Shown: positions 53,339-62,250 of the stretch, piece after piece
How the letters are laid out: every line of letters begins with the position of its first letter
How positions within the stretch are numbered: position 1 is the first letter of the stretch
DNA from: Streptomyces griseus
Lineage (GTDB): Bacteria; Actinomycetota; Actinomycetes; Streptomycetales; Streptomycetaceae
Assembly: GCF_900460065.1 (NCBI RefSeq)
Contig: NZ_UAVD01000023.1
Span: forward strand, 1 to 64,000
DNA: 64,000 nucleotides
Direction of reading: 5' to 3'
Program-made: the position numbers and the translations under genes
Notes under the pieces: model-generated
Told to the model about the DNA's origin: nothing
The model's database searches: none
What the model saw: the letters and a program-made list of their open reading frames with translations, nothing else

Positions 53339-54169
53339 ATGCAAGGAACGGTCGACGGATTCACCTACGGCCTGGTGACTCCGGTCGCGGCTTTCCTCAT
53401 GGCCGCTCTGGGAGCCGCCCTCGGACTCCGCTGCACCACCCGGTCCTTTCACGCCGCGCGCACCTGGCGGGCCGGCTGGCTGGCGCTGGGTTCGCTGTCC
53501 ATCGGGTCCGGGGTGTGGACCATGCACTTCGTCGCGATGACCGGCTTCACGGTCCAGGAGACCCCGATTTCCTACGACAAACCCCTCACTTTCGCAGGCC
53601 TGGCCATTGCCGTGGTGATGGTCGGCATCGGCATCTTCATTGTCGGCTACCGGGGCGCGACCCGCATGGCGTTGATCACGGGAGGCACCATCACCGGCCT
53701 CGGTATCGCCTCCATGCACTATCTCGGCATGGCGGGCATGCGCATGGACGCGCGGCTGGCGTACGACACGCCCCTCGTCGTCCTCTCGGTGCTGATCGCC
53801 GGAATCGCCGCCACGGGCGCCCTGTGGGCCGCCGTCACCCTCCGGGGGGCCCGCTCCGGCCTCGGCGCGAGCATCCTGATGGCCGTCGCGGTGACCGGGA
53901 TGCACTACACCGGCATGGCCGCGCTCGACGTGCACCTGCACCTGCCGCCCACCCTGCCGTCCGACCTGGCCGACGTCCTGCCCGGCGACCGGCCCGCCGA
54001 GATGATCGGCCCGATGCTGGCGGGACCCGGCTGCTTCCTGCTCCTCGCCGCCGTGATGCTCATGTTCGACCCCAGGGCCGTGACGGGCGAACCCGGTCCG
54101 GACCCGAGGGCCGGACAGCGCCCGCACGGCACCGCCCGCCAGGACGCGGGAGGGGCCCGGAACCGCTGA
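53339..54169 (+). CDS. MHYT-domain integral membrane sensor
   Basis: This 276-residue protein has seven predicted membrane helices and three MHYT-type motifs (WTMHFVAM, ASMHYLGM, TGMHYTGM), whose Met/His pairs are proposed to bind copper and sense O2, CO or NO. In most bacteria the domain is fused to a signalling output such as GGDEF/EAL. Here it stands alone with only a short cytoplasmic tail, so any partner must be separate. ATG 53339 is chosen because the conserved sequence starts there; an upstream ATG at 53240 gives an unconvincing extension. Confidence 0.87.
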   Translation: MQGTVDGFTYGLVTPVAAFLMAALGAALGLRCTTRSFHAARTWRAGWLALGSLSIGSGVWTMHFVAMTGFTVQETPISYDKPLTFAGLAIAVVMVGIGIFIVGYRGATRMALITGGTITGLGIASMHYLGMAGMRMDARLAYDTPLVVLSVLIAGIAATGALWAAVTLRGARSGLGASILMAVAVTGMHYTGMAALDVHLHLPPTLPSDLADVLPGDRPAEMIGPMLAGPGCFLLLAAVMLMFDPRAVTGEPGPDPRAGQRPHGTARQDAGGARNR

Positions 54170-54179
54170 TCCGGGGCCG

Positions 54180-54202
54180 TTGTCAGTGGTGGGCCGTACG
54201 GT
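54180..54202 (+). promoter_or_regulatory. PafBC-type DNA-damage promoter of uvrB
   Basis: TTGTCAGTG (54180-54188), eight bases, TACGGT (54197-54202), then six bases to the ATG at 54209. This is a full match to TTGTCRGTG-N8-TANNNT, and the position predicts a leaderless mRNA. Confidence 0.85.
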
Positions 54203-54208
54203 GGATGC

Positions 54209-56338
54209 ATGCGGCCCGTTTCCAAGATCGAGCGTTCGGTGCGGCCTTTCGAGGTCGTCAGTCCCTACCAGCCCAGCGGCGACCAGCCGGCGGCCATCGC
54301 CGAGCTGGAGCGGCGTATCCGCGCGGACGAGAAGGACGTCGTCCTGCTCGGCGCGACCGGCACCGGCAAGTCGGCGACCACCGCCTGGATGATCGAGAAG
54401 CTGCAGCGCCCCACCCTGGTGATGGCGCCGAACAAGACCCTCGCCGCCCAGCTGGCCAACGAGTTCCGTGAGCTCCTCCCGAACAACGCGGTGGAGTATT
54501 TCGTCTCGTACTACGACTACTACCAGCCCGAGGCGTACGTCCCGCAGTCGGACACCTACATCGAGAAGGACTCCTCCATCAACGAGGAGGTCGAGCGGCT
54601 GCGCCACTCGGCGACGAACTCGCTGCTCACCCGGCGGGACGTCGTCGTGGTCGCCTCCGTCTCCTGCATCTACGGCCTCGGCACGCCGCAGGAGTACGTG
54701 GACCGCATGGTCCAGCTCAAGGTCGGCGAGGAGATCGACCGCGACCAGCTGCTGCGCCGCTTCGTCGAGATGCAGTACACCCGCAACGACCTCGCGTTCA
54801 CCCGGGGCACCTTCCGCGTCCGGGGCGACACCATCGAGATCTTCCCGGTCTACGAGGAGCTCGCCGTCCGGATCGAGATGTTCGGCGACGAGATCGAGAA
54901 CCTGTCCACGCTCCACCCGCTGACCGGCGAGATCATCAGCGAGGACCCCACGGTCCACGTCTTCCCCGCCAGCCACTACGTCGCCGGGCCCGAGCGGATG
55001 GAGAAGGCCGTCGGCGGCATCGAGCGGGAGCTGGAGGAGCGCCTGGCCGAGCTGGAGAAGCAGGGCAAGATGCTGGAGGCCCAGCGCCTGCGCATGCGCA
55101 CCACGTACGACATCGAGATGCTCCGCCAGATCGGCACCTGCTCCGGCGTCGAGAACTACTCGATGCACTTCGACGACCGCGCGCCCGGCACCGCGCCCAA
55201 CACCCTCCTCGACTACTTCCCGGACGACTTCCTGCTCGTCCTGGACGAGTCCCACGTCACGGTCCCCCAGATCGGCGCGATGTACGAGGGGGACGCCTCC
55301 CGCAAGCGGACCCTCGTCGACCACGGCTTCCGGCTGCCGTCCGCCATGGACAACCGGCCGCTGAAGTGGGAGGAGTTCCTGAAGCGGATCGACCAGACGG
55401 TCTACCTCTCCGCCACCCCGGGGAAGTACGAGCTCTCGCGCGGCGACGGGTTCGTCGAGCAGATCATCCGCCCCACCGGCCTCGTCGACCCCGAGGTCGT
55501 GGTCAAGCCCACCGAGGGCCAGATCGACGACCTGGTCCACGAGATCCGCGAGCGCGTGGAGCGCGACGAGCGGGTCCTGGTCACCACGCTCACCAAGAAG
55601 ATGTCGGAGGACCTCACCGACTACTTCCTGGAGCTCGGCATCCAGGTGCGCTACCTGCACAGCGACGTCGACACCCTGCGCCGCATCGAGCTGCTGCGCG
55701 AGCTGCGCTCCGGAGAGTACGACGTGCTCGTCGGCATCAACCTGCTGCGCGAGGGCCTCGACCTTCCCGAGGTGTCCCTCGTGGCCATCCTCGACGCGGA
55801 CAAGCAGGGCTTCCTGCGCTCCGGCACCTCGCTCATCCAGACCATCGGCCGAGCCGCCCGCAACGTCTCCGGCCAGGTCCACATGTACGCCGACAAGATC
55901 ACCCCGGCCATGGCGCAGGCGATCGACGAGACGAACCGCCGCCGCGAGAAGCAGATCGCCTACAACACCGAGCGCGGCATCGACCCGCAGCCGCTGCGCA
56001 AGAAGATCAACGACATCGTCGCCACCATCGCCCGCGAGGAGGTCGACACCGAGCAGCTGCTCGGCACCGGCTACCGGCAGGGCAAGGAGACCAAGGCGCC
56101 GGTGCCCGCGCTCGGCTCCAAGGCGGCCAAGGGCGGGGCGAAGGGCAAGGCCGCCAAGCCCGGCGCGGTGGTCGGCGACCGGCCCGCGACCGAACTGGCC
56201 GGGATCATCGAGGAGATGACCGAGCGGATGCGGGCCGCCGCCGCGGACCTCCAGTTCGAGGTGGCCGCCCGGCTGCGCGACGAGGTCGGTGAGCTGAAGA
56301 AGGAGCTGCGCCAGATGAAGGAAGCGGGCCTCGCCTGA
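54209..56338 (+). CDS. uvrB: excinuclease ABC subunit B
   Basis: This 709-residue helicase-like protein loads onto damaged DNA with UvrA and recruits UvrC. Motif I is [12 protein letters not shown], the beta-hairpin block [21 protein letters not shown] is intact, and motif II is [10 protein letters not shown]. The helicase C domain has [23 protein letters not shown] and QTIGRAARN. The C-terminal UVR motif ([31 protein letters not shown]) contacts UvrC. An Ala/Lys/Gly-rich linker precedes it, as usual in Streptomyces. uvrA lies 6 kb downstream on the same strand. Confidence 0.97.
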   Translation: MRPVSKIERSVRPFEVVSPYQPSGDQPAAIAELERRIRADEKDVVLLGATGTGKSATTAWMIEKLQRPTLVMAPNKTLAAQLANEFRELLPNNAVEYFVSYYDYYQPEAYVPQSDTYIEKDSSINEEVERLRHSATNSLLTRRDVVVVASVSCIYGLGTPQEYVDRMVQLKVGEEIDRDQLLRRFVEMQYTRNDLAFTRGTFRVRGDTIEIFPVYEELAVRIEMFGDEIENLSTLHPLTGEIISEDPTVHVFPASHYVAGPERMEKAVGGIERELEERLAELEKQGKMLEAQRLRMRTTYDIEMLRQIGTCSGVENYSMHFDDRAPGTAPNTLLDYFPDDFLLVLDESHVTVPQIGAMYEGDASRKRTLVDHGFRLPSAMDNRPLKWEEFLKRIDQTVYLSATPGKYELSRGDGFVEQIIRPTGLVDPEVVVKPTEGQIDDLVHEIRERVERDERVLVTTLTKKMSEDLTDYFLELGIQVRYLHSDVDTLRRIELLRELRSGEYDVLVGINLLREGLDLPEVSLVAILDADKQGFLRSGTSLIQTIGRAARNVSGQVHMYADKITPAMAQAIDETNRRREKQIAYNTERGIDPQPLRKKINDIVATIAREEVDTEQLLGTGYRQGKETKAPVPALGSKAAKGGAKGKAAKPGAVVGDRPATELAGIIEEMTERMRAAAADLQFEVAARLRDEVGELKKELRQMKEAGLA

Positions 56339-56339
56339 T

Positions 56340-56425
56340 CCCGGGGCCCGGTGGTCCGGTCGCCCGGGGCCCGGGGGCCCGGGGGTCCGGTGATCCAGGG
56401 TCCGGTGGCTCCGGCGCGGCTTCCG
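56340..56425. repeat. low-complexity GGTCCGG / CCCGGGG tract after uvrB
   Basis: The 241-base gap between uvrB and terD begins with irregular repeats of GGTCCGGTG and GCCCGGGG that can fold into several overlapping GC hairpins and probably serve as the uvrB terminator. Further on, GTGCGG-GGAAA-CCGCAC (56525-56541) forms a small hairpin in the terD leader. No gene is seen. Confidence 0.55.
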
Positions 56426-56579
56426 GCCGGGTTTCGGGGCGCCGGGCACGCCGCGCCGGGGTGTGTTGCAAGACCGACACAAAAACGGACCGAGCCTGCT
56501 GCCGTCCGGGGTGGAATGCGTAGGGTGCGGGGAAACCGCACACGGATGGCTGCGGGGCAATGCCGAGAGGGGACAGCGC

Positions 56580-57158
56580 GTGACGGTCAACATGACCAAG
56601 GGTCAGGCCATCAGCCTGCAGAAGAGCGACGGGGGGACCCTGACCGCGGTACGGATGGGGCTCGGCTGGCAGGCGGCTCCGCGCCGTGGGCTGTTCGGCT
56701 CGCGCACCCGCGAGGTCGACCTGGACGCCTCGGCGGTGCTGTTTGCCGACAAGCAGCCGGTCGACGTCGTGTTCTTCCGCCACCTCGTCAGCGATGACGG
56801 CTCGGTCAAGCACACCGGCGACAACCTGGTCGGCGGCGCCGGCTCCGGCGGCGACGACGAGGCGATCCTCGTCGACCTCCAGCGCGTTCCGGTCCACATC
56901 GACCAGATCGTCTTCACGGTGAACTCCTTCACCGGGCAGACGTTCCAGGAGGTCCAGAACGCCTTCTGCCGCATCGTCGACGAGACCAACGGCCAGGAGC
57001 TCGCCCGGTACACGCTCGACGGCGGCGGCCAGTACACCGCCCAGATCATGGCGAAGGTGCACCGCGCGGGCAGCGGCTGGAAGATGACGGCCCTCGGGAA
57101 CCCGGCCAACGGCCGCACCTTCCAGGACCTGATGCCGTCGATCCTCCCGCACCTGTAG
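56580..57158 (+). CDS. TerD family protein
   Basis: This 192-residue TerD-domain protein belongs to the tellurite-resistance/chemical-stress family. Diagnostic features are VNMTKGQAISLQKSDG at the start, DLDASAVLFADKQPVDVVFF, the calcium-binding loop HTGDNLVGGAGSGGDDEAI, and VFTVNSFTGQTFQEVQNAF. The domain folds around two Ca2+ ions and assembles with TerC-type membrane proteins. The GTG at 56580 has GAGAGGGG eight bases upstream; ATG 56592 is a second option. It is followed by a very strong terminator and then by the TerD fusion gene. Confidence 0.93.
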   Translation: MTVNMTKGQAISLQKSDGGTLTAVRMGLGWQAAPRRGLFGSRTREVDLDASAVLFADKQPVDVVFFRHLVSDDGSVKHTGDNLVGGAGSGGDDEAILVDLQRVPVHIDQIVFTVNSFTGQTFQEVQNAFCRIVDETNGQELARYTLDGGGQYTAQIMAKVHRAGSGWKMTALGNPANGRTFQDLMPSILPHL

Positions 57159-57208
57159 GACCCGCACCGGTCCGGCACGACCGGCACCGGAGCGGCCGGG
57201 AACGGCCA

Positions 57209-57248
57209 GGAGCGGCTCCCGGCGGCACCCGCCGCCGGGAGCCGCTCC
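57209..57248 (+). terminator. terminator after terD
   Basis: A perfect 18-base stem (arm GGAGCGGCTCCCGGCGGC at 57209-57226, complement at 57231-57248) with an ACCC loop. Confidence 0.92.
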
Positions 57249-57326
57249 GCACGGCACGGCAGAGACACGGCACCGCACGGCCCAGCGCCCACCGACGCGC
57301 GGGCCATCGTCGAGGGGGACACGGCA

Positions 57327-59321
57327 ATGACGGCCGAACTGGTCCGGGGGCAGAACCACACCTTGCCCCAGACCCGTCTGGAGATCCGGGTATCGGCGGG
57401 CACGCCCGTCGTGGCCGGGGCCACCCTCGGCGACGAACGGGGCACGGTGCGCGGCGCCGAGTGGATCGCCCACCCCGGCTCGCCCCAGCTCCCCGGCCTG
57501 GAGGTCTCCCAGCAGGCCGCGGCCGACCACCGTCTCGCCGTCGATCTGGAGGCACTGCCCGCCGGCGCCCACCGGGTCACCGTGCTGCTCGCGCTTCCCG
57601 TCGGCGCGGGCGGCCCGACGCGGTTCGGCGCCGTTCCCGCCCCCTTCGTCGCCGTCACCGGGCTCGACGGCGACGAGATCGCCACCTTCACGCTCACCGG
57701 CCTGGACGCCGAGTCCGCGGTCAGCGCCCTGGAGCTCTACCGCCGCCAGGGCGGCTGGAAGGTCCGCGCCGTGGGACAGGGGTACGCCGGCGGGCTCGCC
57801 GAGATGCTCGCCGACCAGGGCGTGGCCGCGGCCTCCGCACTGGCCGGCACCATCCACGAGGCCGTCGCCCGGGGCATGGCCCGCTCGGTGGCGCCGCCGC
57901 CCCGGACCCCGGAAGGCGAACGCGTACGGCACGCGACGGGCTCCGCGGACCGCCGTCCGTCCGCGCCGCCCCCGGCCACACCACCTCCGGCCGCGCCGCC
58001 CACGGCCCCGGAGCCCCCCGAGCCACTGACCGACCCGGCCACCGCCCCCCAGCCGCACACCGCCCCGGGTCCCGCCGCGCAGGCCCCCGCCGCCGGCGGC
58101 CCCATCGACTACGCCCACCCGCGACGGCAGCACGCCGCACCCCCGTCGCCCCCGCCCACCGCGCCCCCGGCCCAGCCCGGACAGGCCGCGCAGCCGGTCG
58201 CCGGGGACGCCACCGGCTGGTCGATGGACGAGCGCCTCTACAACCAGATCTGGGGCATGTTCGAGGATCTGGCCCGCGCCGTCGCCGCGTACCGCAGCGC
58301 CGTGGACTTCGCGGAGTCCCGGATGGACCAGGAGCTCGACCGGGCCCTGTCCGACCCGCGCAACCGGATCGGGGGCGCGGGCGACCGTGCCCGTGAGGGG
58401 GCCCGGGCCAAACGCGACGAGCTGGCCTCCCGGGCCCGGGAGGCCCTGGACCGCGATCTGGCCCAGCTGGCCGCCGAGGCGGCCGTCGTCGAGCCCGCGC
58501 TGCCGGCCGCGTACGCCGGCTGGGGCAACCCCGTCTGGCACGCCCACCGCGTCCCCATGGAGATACCGATGGCGTTGCGCGTCGGTGACCTCCACCTTCC
58601 CGAGCGCCCCGACCTGCGCATCCCGCTGCTCGTCCGGCTGCCGCTGGAGCGCGGGATCTGGGTGGACAGCGGACGGACGGCGTCCGACGCGGCCACGCTG
58701 ATGGACCCGGACCGGCTGCGCCGGCTGGCCCTGGAGACCGCGGTCGCCCACGCGGCCCGGCTGCTGGCGGTGTATCCGCCCGGGGAGTTCGCGGTGCACG
58801 TCATCGACCCGGCGGGCTCGGCGGCCGGTCCGCTCGCGCCGCTGGTCGACGCGGGCGTCCTCGCCGGGCCGCCCGCCGCCGGGCCCGGGGGAGTGGCCTC
58901 GGTCCTCGCCCACCTCACCCGGCGGGTGGACCTGGTGCAGATGGCCGTGCGGGCCGGGGCGGCCGATTCGCTCCCGCCCGATCTGGACACCGGCGAGCAG
59001 CTCCTGGTGGTCAACGACTTCCCGCACGGCTTCGACGACCGGGCGGTCACCCAGCTCCGCTACCTCGCCGACGAGGGCCCTGCGGTCGGGGTGCACCTCC
59101 TGATGGTCGCGGACCGGGAGGAGGCCGCTGCGTACGGGCCGCTGCTCGACCCGCTGTGGCGTTCGCTCCTGCGGATCACCCCGGTAGCCGACAGTCACCT
59201 CGCCGACCCGTGGGTCGGGCACGCCTGGACGTACGAGCCGTTGGCGGTCCCGCCGGGCAGCCGTGTCCTGGAGCAGGTGCTGGCGGCGGTGGCAGCCGCG
59301 CGCCGAGCCGCCGGACGTTGA
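57327..59321 (+). CDS. TerD domain fused to an FtsK/HerA-like domain lacking the P-loop
   Basis: The 664-residue protein has three parts. Residues 1-175 are a TerD-like domain (ELVRGQNHTLPQTRLEIRVS, FTLTGLDAESAVSALELYRR, GGWKVRAVGQGY), but the acidic Ca2+ loop of true TerD is missing. Residues 190-300 are Pro/Ala-rich and disordered, ahead of a helical region (DERLYNQIWGMFEDLARAVAAY). The C-terminal 270 residues align in pattern with FtsK-type ATPases: a strand before the P-loop (RIPLLVRLPLERGIWVDSG), a helix (LALETAVAHAARLLAVYP) and the Walker B-like strand EQLLVVNDFPHGFDD. The GxGKS/T loop is replaced by DSGRTAS. It is probably a scaffold or regulator rather than an active ATPase. Start ATG 57327. 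Confidence 0.8.
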   Translation: MTAELVRGQNHTLPQTRLEIRVSAGTPVVAGATLGDERGTVRGAEWIAHPGSPQLPGLEVSQQAAADHRLAVDLEALPAGAHRVTVLLALPVGAGGPTRFGAVPAPFVAVTGLDGDEIATFTLTGLDAESAVSALELYRRQGGWKVRAVGQGYAGGLAEMLADQGVAAASALAGTIHEAVARGMARSVAPPPRTPEGERVRHATGSADRRPSAPPPATPPPAAPPTAPEPPEPLTDPATAPQPHTAPGPAAQAPAAGGPIDYAHPRRQHAAPPSPPPTAPPAQPGQAAQPVAGDATGWSMDERLYNQIWGMFEDLARAVAAYRSAVDFAESRMDQELDRALSDPRNRIGGAGDRAREGARAKRDELASRAREALDRDLAQLAAEAAVVEPALPAAYAGWGNPVWHAHRVPMEIPMALRVGDLHLPERPDLRIPLLVRLPLERGIWVDSGRTASDAATLMDPDRLRRLALETAVAHAARLLAVYPPGEFAVHVIDPAGSAAGPLAPLVDAGVLAGPPAAGPGGVASVLAHLTRRVDLVQMAVRAGAADSLPPDLDTGEQLLVVNDFPHGFDDRAVTQLRYLADEGPAVGVHLLMVADREEAAAYGPLLDPLWRSLLRITPVADSHLADPWVGHAWTYEPLAVPPGSRVLEQVLAAVAAARRAAGR

Positions 59322-59409
59322 CCCAGCGGACCGTCCCGACCTGCGGTTTTGACGAGTTCTTTACCCTTTCCTTTACCTTTACTTGGTGATGCCTGTACTG
59401 TTCGGGGAA

Positions 59410-59559
59410 CGGAGGGGAGTATTCCTCACGCGACGTCCCGTCAATACGGACCGCTATCGGTCCCGGGGCGCCGGCCCGGGCACGCGCACCGCGTGCAAGG
59501 GTGGAAGAGACCTCCGGCAGCGACGACGCTGATCAGTAGCCGTAGCGAACTGCCGGAGG
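59410..59559 (+). ncRNA. yybP-ykoY manganese riboswitch controlling terC translation
   Basis: The leader carries the signature blocks of the yybP-ykoY class: GGGGAGTA (59414-59421), CCTCA, GTCAATACGG (59440-59449) and AGAGACC (near 59507-59513). Outer stem P1 is CGGAGG (59410-59415) with CCTCCG (59511-59516). The same 3' strand, CCTCCGGCAG (59511-59520), is perfectly complementary to CTGCCGGAGG (59550-59559), which includes the terC ribosome binding site. Ligand binding should close P1 and free the site, so Mn2+ would turn translation on. The class is known to sense Mn2+ and often precedes TerC-type Mn exporters. The pairing switch is read directly from sequence; the direction of control is inferred. 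Confidence 0.88.
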
Positions 59560-59563
59560 CGCA

Positions 59564-60583
59564 GTGGACGTTTCATGGACCGTATGGGTCCTCACCATCG
59601 TGGGTCTGTCGACCCTGATCGCCGTCGACTTCTTCATCGGGCGCAAGCCCCATGACGTGTCGACCAAGGAAGCCGGTATCTGGACGATCGTCTGGATCGT
59701 GCTGGCCGTGATCTTCGGAGCCGGGCTCGCCGTCCTCGGTGAGGGCAAGGCCTCCGGCGAGTTCTTCGCCGGATTCATCACCGAGAAGTCGCTGAGCGTC
59801 GACAACCTCTTCGTCTTCGTCCTGATCATGGCGAAGTTCGCGGTGCCCTCGCAGCTCCAGCAGCGGGTGCTTCTCATCGGTGTGCTCATCGCCCTGGTGC
59901 TCCGGGCGATCTTCATCGCCGCCGGCGCCGCCGTGATCGCGAACTTCTCCTGGGTGTTCTACATCTTCGGCGCGTTCCTGATCTACACCGCCTGGAAGCT
60001 CATCCAGGAGGCGCGGGCCGACGAGGACGACGAGGACTGGGAGGAGAACCGCCTCCTGAAGTCGATCGAGCACCGCTTCGGCGTCGCCGACAAGTACCAC
60101 GGCACCAAGCTGTTCATCCGCAACAACGGCAAGCGCGTCATGACCCCGCTGATGGTGGTCATGCTCGCCATCGGTATGACCGACGTGCTGTTCGCGGTGG
60201 ACTCGATCCCGGCGATCTTCGGCCTGACCCAGGACCCGTACATCGTCTTCACGGCCAACGCGTTCGCCCTGATGGGTCTGCGCCAGCTGTACTTCCTCAT
60301 CGGCGGTCTGCTGAAGAAGCTGGTACACCTCAGCTACGGCCTGTCGGTGATCCTCGGCTTCATCGGCGTGAAGCTGGTCCTGCACGCCCTGCACGAGTCC
60401 GGCGTGCACGTGCCGGTCGTCACCATCCCGTTCTCCCTCGCCGTCATCGGCGGTGTCCTGGTGGTCACCACGATCACCAGCCTCGTCGCCAGCAAGAAGA
60501 TGGCCGCGGCCGAGGCGGAGGAGGCCCGGGAGGCGGAGGCCGCCGGCCCGTCCGAAGAGGAGAGCAAGAGCGTCAGCAGCTGA
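59564..60583 (+). CDS. terC: TerC family integral membrane protein, probable Mn2+ exporter
   Basis: This 339-residue protein has about nine hydrophobic segments and the TerC pore motifs: ITEKSLSVDNLFVFVLIM and MTDVLFAVDSIPAIFGLT, whose Asp residues line the metal path. An acidic cytoplasmic loop (ADEDDEDWEENRLLKS) and a charged C-terminal tail are present. TerC relatives export Mn2+ in several bacteria, and the riboswitch upstream supports that role here. The GTG start is four bases past GGAGG. It is the membrane partner expected for the two TerD proteins just upstream. Confidence 0.94.
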   Translation: MDVSWTVWVLTIVGLSTLIAVDFFIGRKPHDVSTKEAGIWTIVWIVLAVIFGAGLAVLGEGKASGEFFAGFITEKSLSVDNLFVFVLIMAKFAVPSQLQQRVLLIGVLIALVLRAIFIAAGAAVIANFSWVFYIFGAFLIYTAWKLIQEARADEDDEDWEENRLLKSIEHRFGVADKYHGTKLFIRNNGKRVMTPLMVVMLAIGMTDVLFAVDSIPAIFGLTQDPYIVFTANAFALMGLRQLYFLIGGLLKKLVHLSYGLSVILGFIGVKLVLHALHESGVHVPVVTIPFSLAVIGGVLVVTTITSLVASKKMAAAEAEEAREAEAAGPSEEESKSVSS

Positions 60584-60616
60584 CCCGGGGCCGCCCCGGG
60601 CGGCACAGGGACACAC

Positions 60617-60668
60617 CGGCAGCGGCCGGGGCGGTAACGGCGAGAGCCGTCCGCCCCGGCCGCTGCCG
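60617..60668. terminator. bidirectional terminator between terC and the MBL gene
   Basis: Perfect 18-base arms (from CGGCAGCGGCCGGGGCGG at 60617-60634; complement at 60651-60668), with a second small hairpin ACGGC-GAGA-GCCGT inside the loop. It lies between two converging genes. Confidence 0.92.
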
Positions 60669-60718
60669 TATGCGTGACGAGGGACGGGCGTCGGAGGCCG
60701 GAGAGGGGAGCGCGCGGC

Positions 60719-61375
60719 CTACCAGCCGCGGGCGCGCCACTCGGGCAGCCGGGGCCGCTCGTCGCCGAGCGTCGTGTCGTGCCCGTGGCCCGGGTAGACC
60801 CACGTCTCGTCGGGCAGCCGGTCGAACAGCTTCGTCTCGACGTCGTTCAGGAGGCGGGTGAAGGCCTCGGGGTCCTGGTGCGTGTTCCCGACCCCGCCGG
60901 GGAAGAGGCAGTCCCCCGTGAAGAGGTGCGGGGCGCCGTGCGGGTCGTCGTAGACCAGGGCGATGGAGCCCGGGGTGTGCCCGACCAGATGGCGGGCGGT
61001 GAGCCCGACCCGGCCGACGGTGATCGTGTCCCCGTCCTCCACCAGGACGTCGGTCGGCACCGGGATGCCCTCGGCGTCGTAGCGGCCCGCATACGTCCGG
61101 GCGCCGGTCGCCCCGACCACCTGGGCCAGCGCCTGCCAGTGGTCCCCGTGCCGGTGGGTGGTGACGACGGAGGCGATCCCGTCGTCACCGATCAGGGCGA
61201 GCAGGGTCTCCGGCTCGGCGGCCGCGTCGATCAGCAGCTGCTCGCCGGTCGCCCGGCAGCGCAGCAGATAGGCGTTGTTGTTCATCTCGCCGACGGCGAC
61301 CTTGGAGATCATCAGATCCGTCAGTTCGTGCACGCTCGCCGGTCCGCCGACCTTCACCGCTCCGCTGTACGTCAT
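60719..61375 (-). CDS. MBL-fold metallo-hydrolase (glyoxalase II-like)
   Basis: This 218-residue metallo-beta-lactamase-fold hydrolase has the metal-binding THRHGDHWQAL (HxHxDH), HLVGHTPGSIALVY and LFTGDCLFPGG motifs, plus a C-terminal WVYPGHGHDTTLG His. These place it in the glyoxalase II/persulfide dioxygenase branch. In an organism with mycothiol it may hydrolyse mycothiol thioesters. The gene upstream, ten bases away and on the same strand, encodes a mycothiol-dependent enzyme, which supports this. The substrate is not proven. Confidence 0.9.
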   Translation of the reverse strand: MTYSGAVKVGGPASVHELTDLMISKVAVGEMNNNAYLLRCRATGEQLLIDAAAEPETLLALIGDDGIASVVTTHRHGDHWQALAQVVGATGARTYAGRYDAEGIPVPTDVLVEDGDTITVGRVGLTARHLVGHTPGSIALVYDDPHGAPHLFTGDCLFPGGVGNTHQDPEAFTRLLNDVETKLFDRLPDETWVYPGHGHDTTLGDERPRLPEWRARGW

Positions 61376-61385
61376 ACGGCTCAGC

Positions 61386-62075
61386 CTATAGCGGGGGCAG
61401 CGCGGGCAGCGGGCCCCCGGCCACGGTCAGGGCGGCGCCGTCACGCCGCCCGCAGAGCCAGCCCAGCAGCTCCACGGCGGGCCCCTGCACGGTCACCAGC
61501 TCGCTCGGCGGGCCGCCGCCGGTGCTCCAGGTGCGGCCGTCGGGATCGGTCAGCCCGGTGGCGGGCACGGCCTCGTTGCCGAGGAAGCGATCGGCGAGGA
61601 AGGCGATCTCCCGCTCCACGAACTCGGCGGGCAGGTCCTCCAGCTCGTAGCCGATGCCGAGGTCGACGTGGTGCAGCTCGACCTCGACCCAGCGCCGGAA
61701 GGGCACCCGGGCCGCGGAGTCCGTCACCCCGTTGCGCAGGGTGACCGTACGGGACCAGTCGGCCGGTTCGGCGGCGACCGCCAGGAAGCGGTCCGCGCTC
61801 TCCCTCAGGTCGGTCAGCTGCTCGGCCGCCGGGCGGGGGGCGCCGGCGTCGATGTCGGCGTCCCGGGTTTCGCTGCTCGCGTACATCGGGAGGCCGCGGA
61901 GAACATTTCCGAGCGCGTCGGCGTTACGTGACAGGTGGGCCAGAACATGGCCCCGACTCCATCCGGGCAACCGTGACGCCCCGCCGACCGAGGCGTTGTC
62001 CAGTTTGCCGACTGCGTCGAGCAGTCGTTCGGTCGCCCCGCGTACAGCTCCCAGGTCGTGCGCATGATCAATCAT
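61386..62075 (-). CDS. maleylpyruvate isomerase family, mycothiol-dependent enzyme
   Basis: This 229-residue protein has the DinB-like metal-binding bundle of mycothiol-dependent isomerases: [20 protein letters not shown] with the first His residues, and [19 protein letters not shown] with the HxxxE/H pattern of metal ligands, then a C-terminal SCP2-like segment ([19 protein letters not shown]). It uses mycothiol to act on an electrophilic or cis-unsaturated substrate. ATG 62075 starts the conserved region; a longer reading to 62102 is less likely. It forms an operon with the MBL hydrolase. Confidence 0.92.
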   Translation of the reverse strand: MIDHAHDLGAVRGATERLLDAVGKLDNASVGGASRLPGWSRGHVLAHLSRNADALGNVLRGLPMYASSETRDADIDAGAPRPAAEQLTDLRESADRFLAVAAEPADWSRTVTLRNGVTDSAARVPFRRWVEVELHHVDLGIGYELEDLPAEFVEREIAFLADRFLGNEAVPATGLTDPDGRTWSTGGGPPSELVTVQGPAVELLGWLCGRRDGAALTVAGGPLPALPPL

Positions 62076-62171
62076 GCGGTCGAGCCTAGCTCCGCCACTC
62101 ATTCGGGTGAAGGAGTCCGAGGCCGGCCGTAAATCGAATGTGCGTGCTATACGCTCGGAATCGAAAGCTTC

Positions 62172-62200
62172 TTACACCGCTGTGGCGCCCCCCATACCCT
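62172..62200 (+). promoter_or_regulatory. candidate uvrA promoter
   Basis: TTACAC (62172-62177), 17 bases, then TACCCT (62195-62200). The start codon is 51 bases further on. Unlike uvrB, no PafBC-type box and no convincing LexA box are visible, though the AT-richer stretch TCGAATGTGCGTGCTATACG upstream could be a control site. Confidence 0.4.
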
Positions 62201-62250
62201 GGGAGAGGGGCTCAGTTCCCCCGCTTCTCTCTAGAAAGGTGCGGACCGGC

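Noticed and set aside
62101..62171. LexA (SOS) box upstream of uvrA
   Set aside because: TCGAATGTGCGTGCTA has one good half-site only; the second half does not match GTTCGA.
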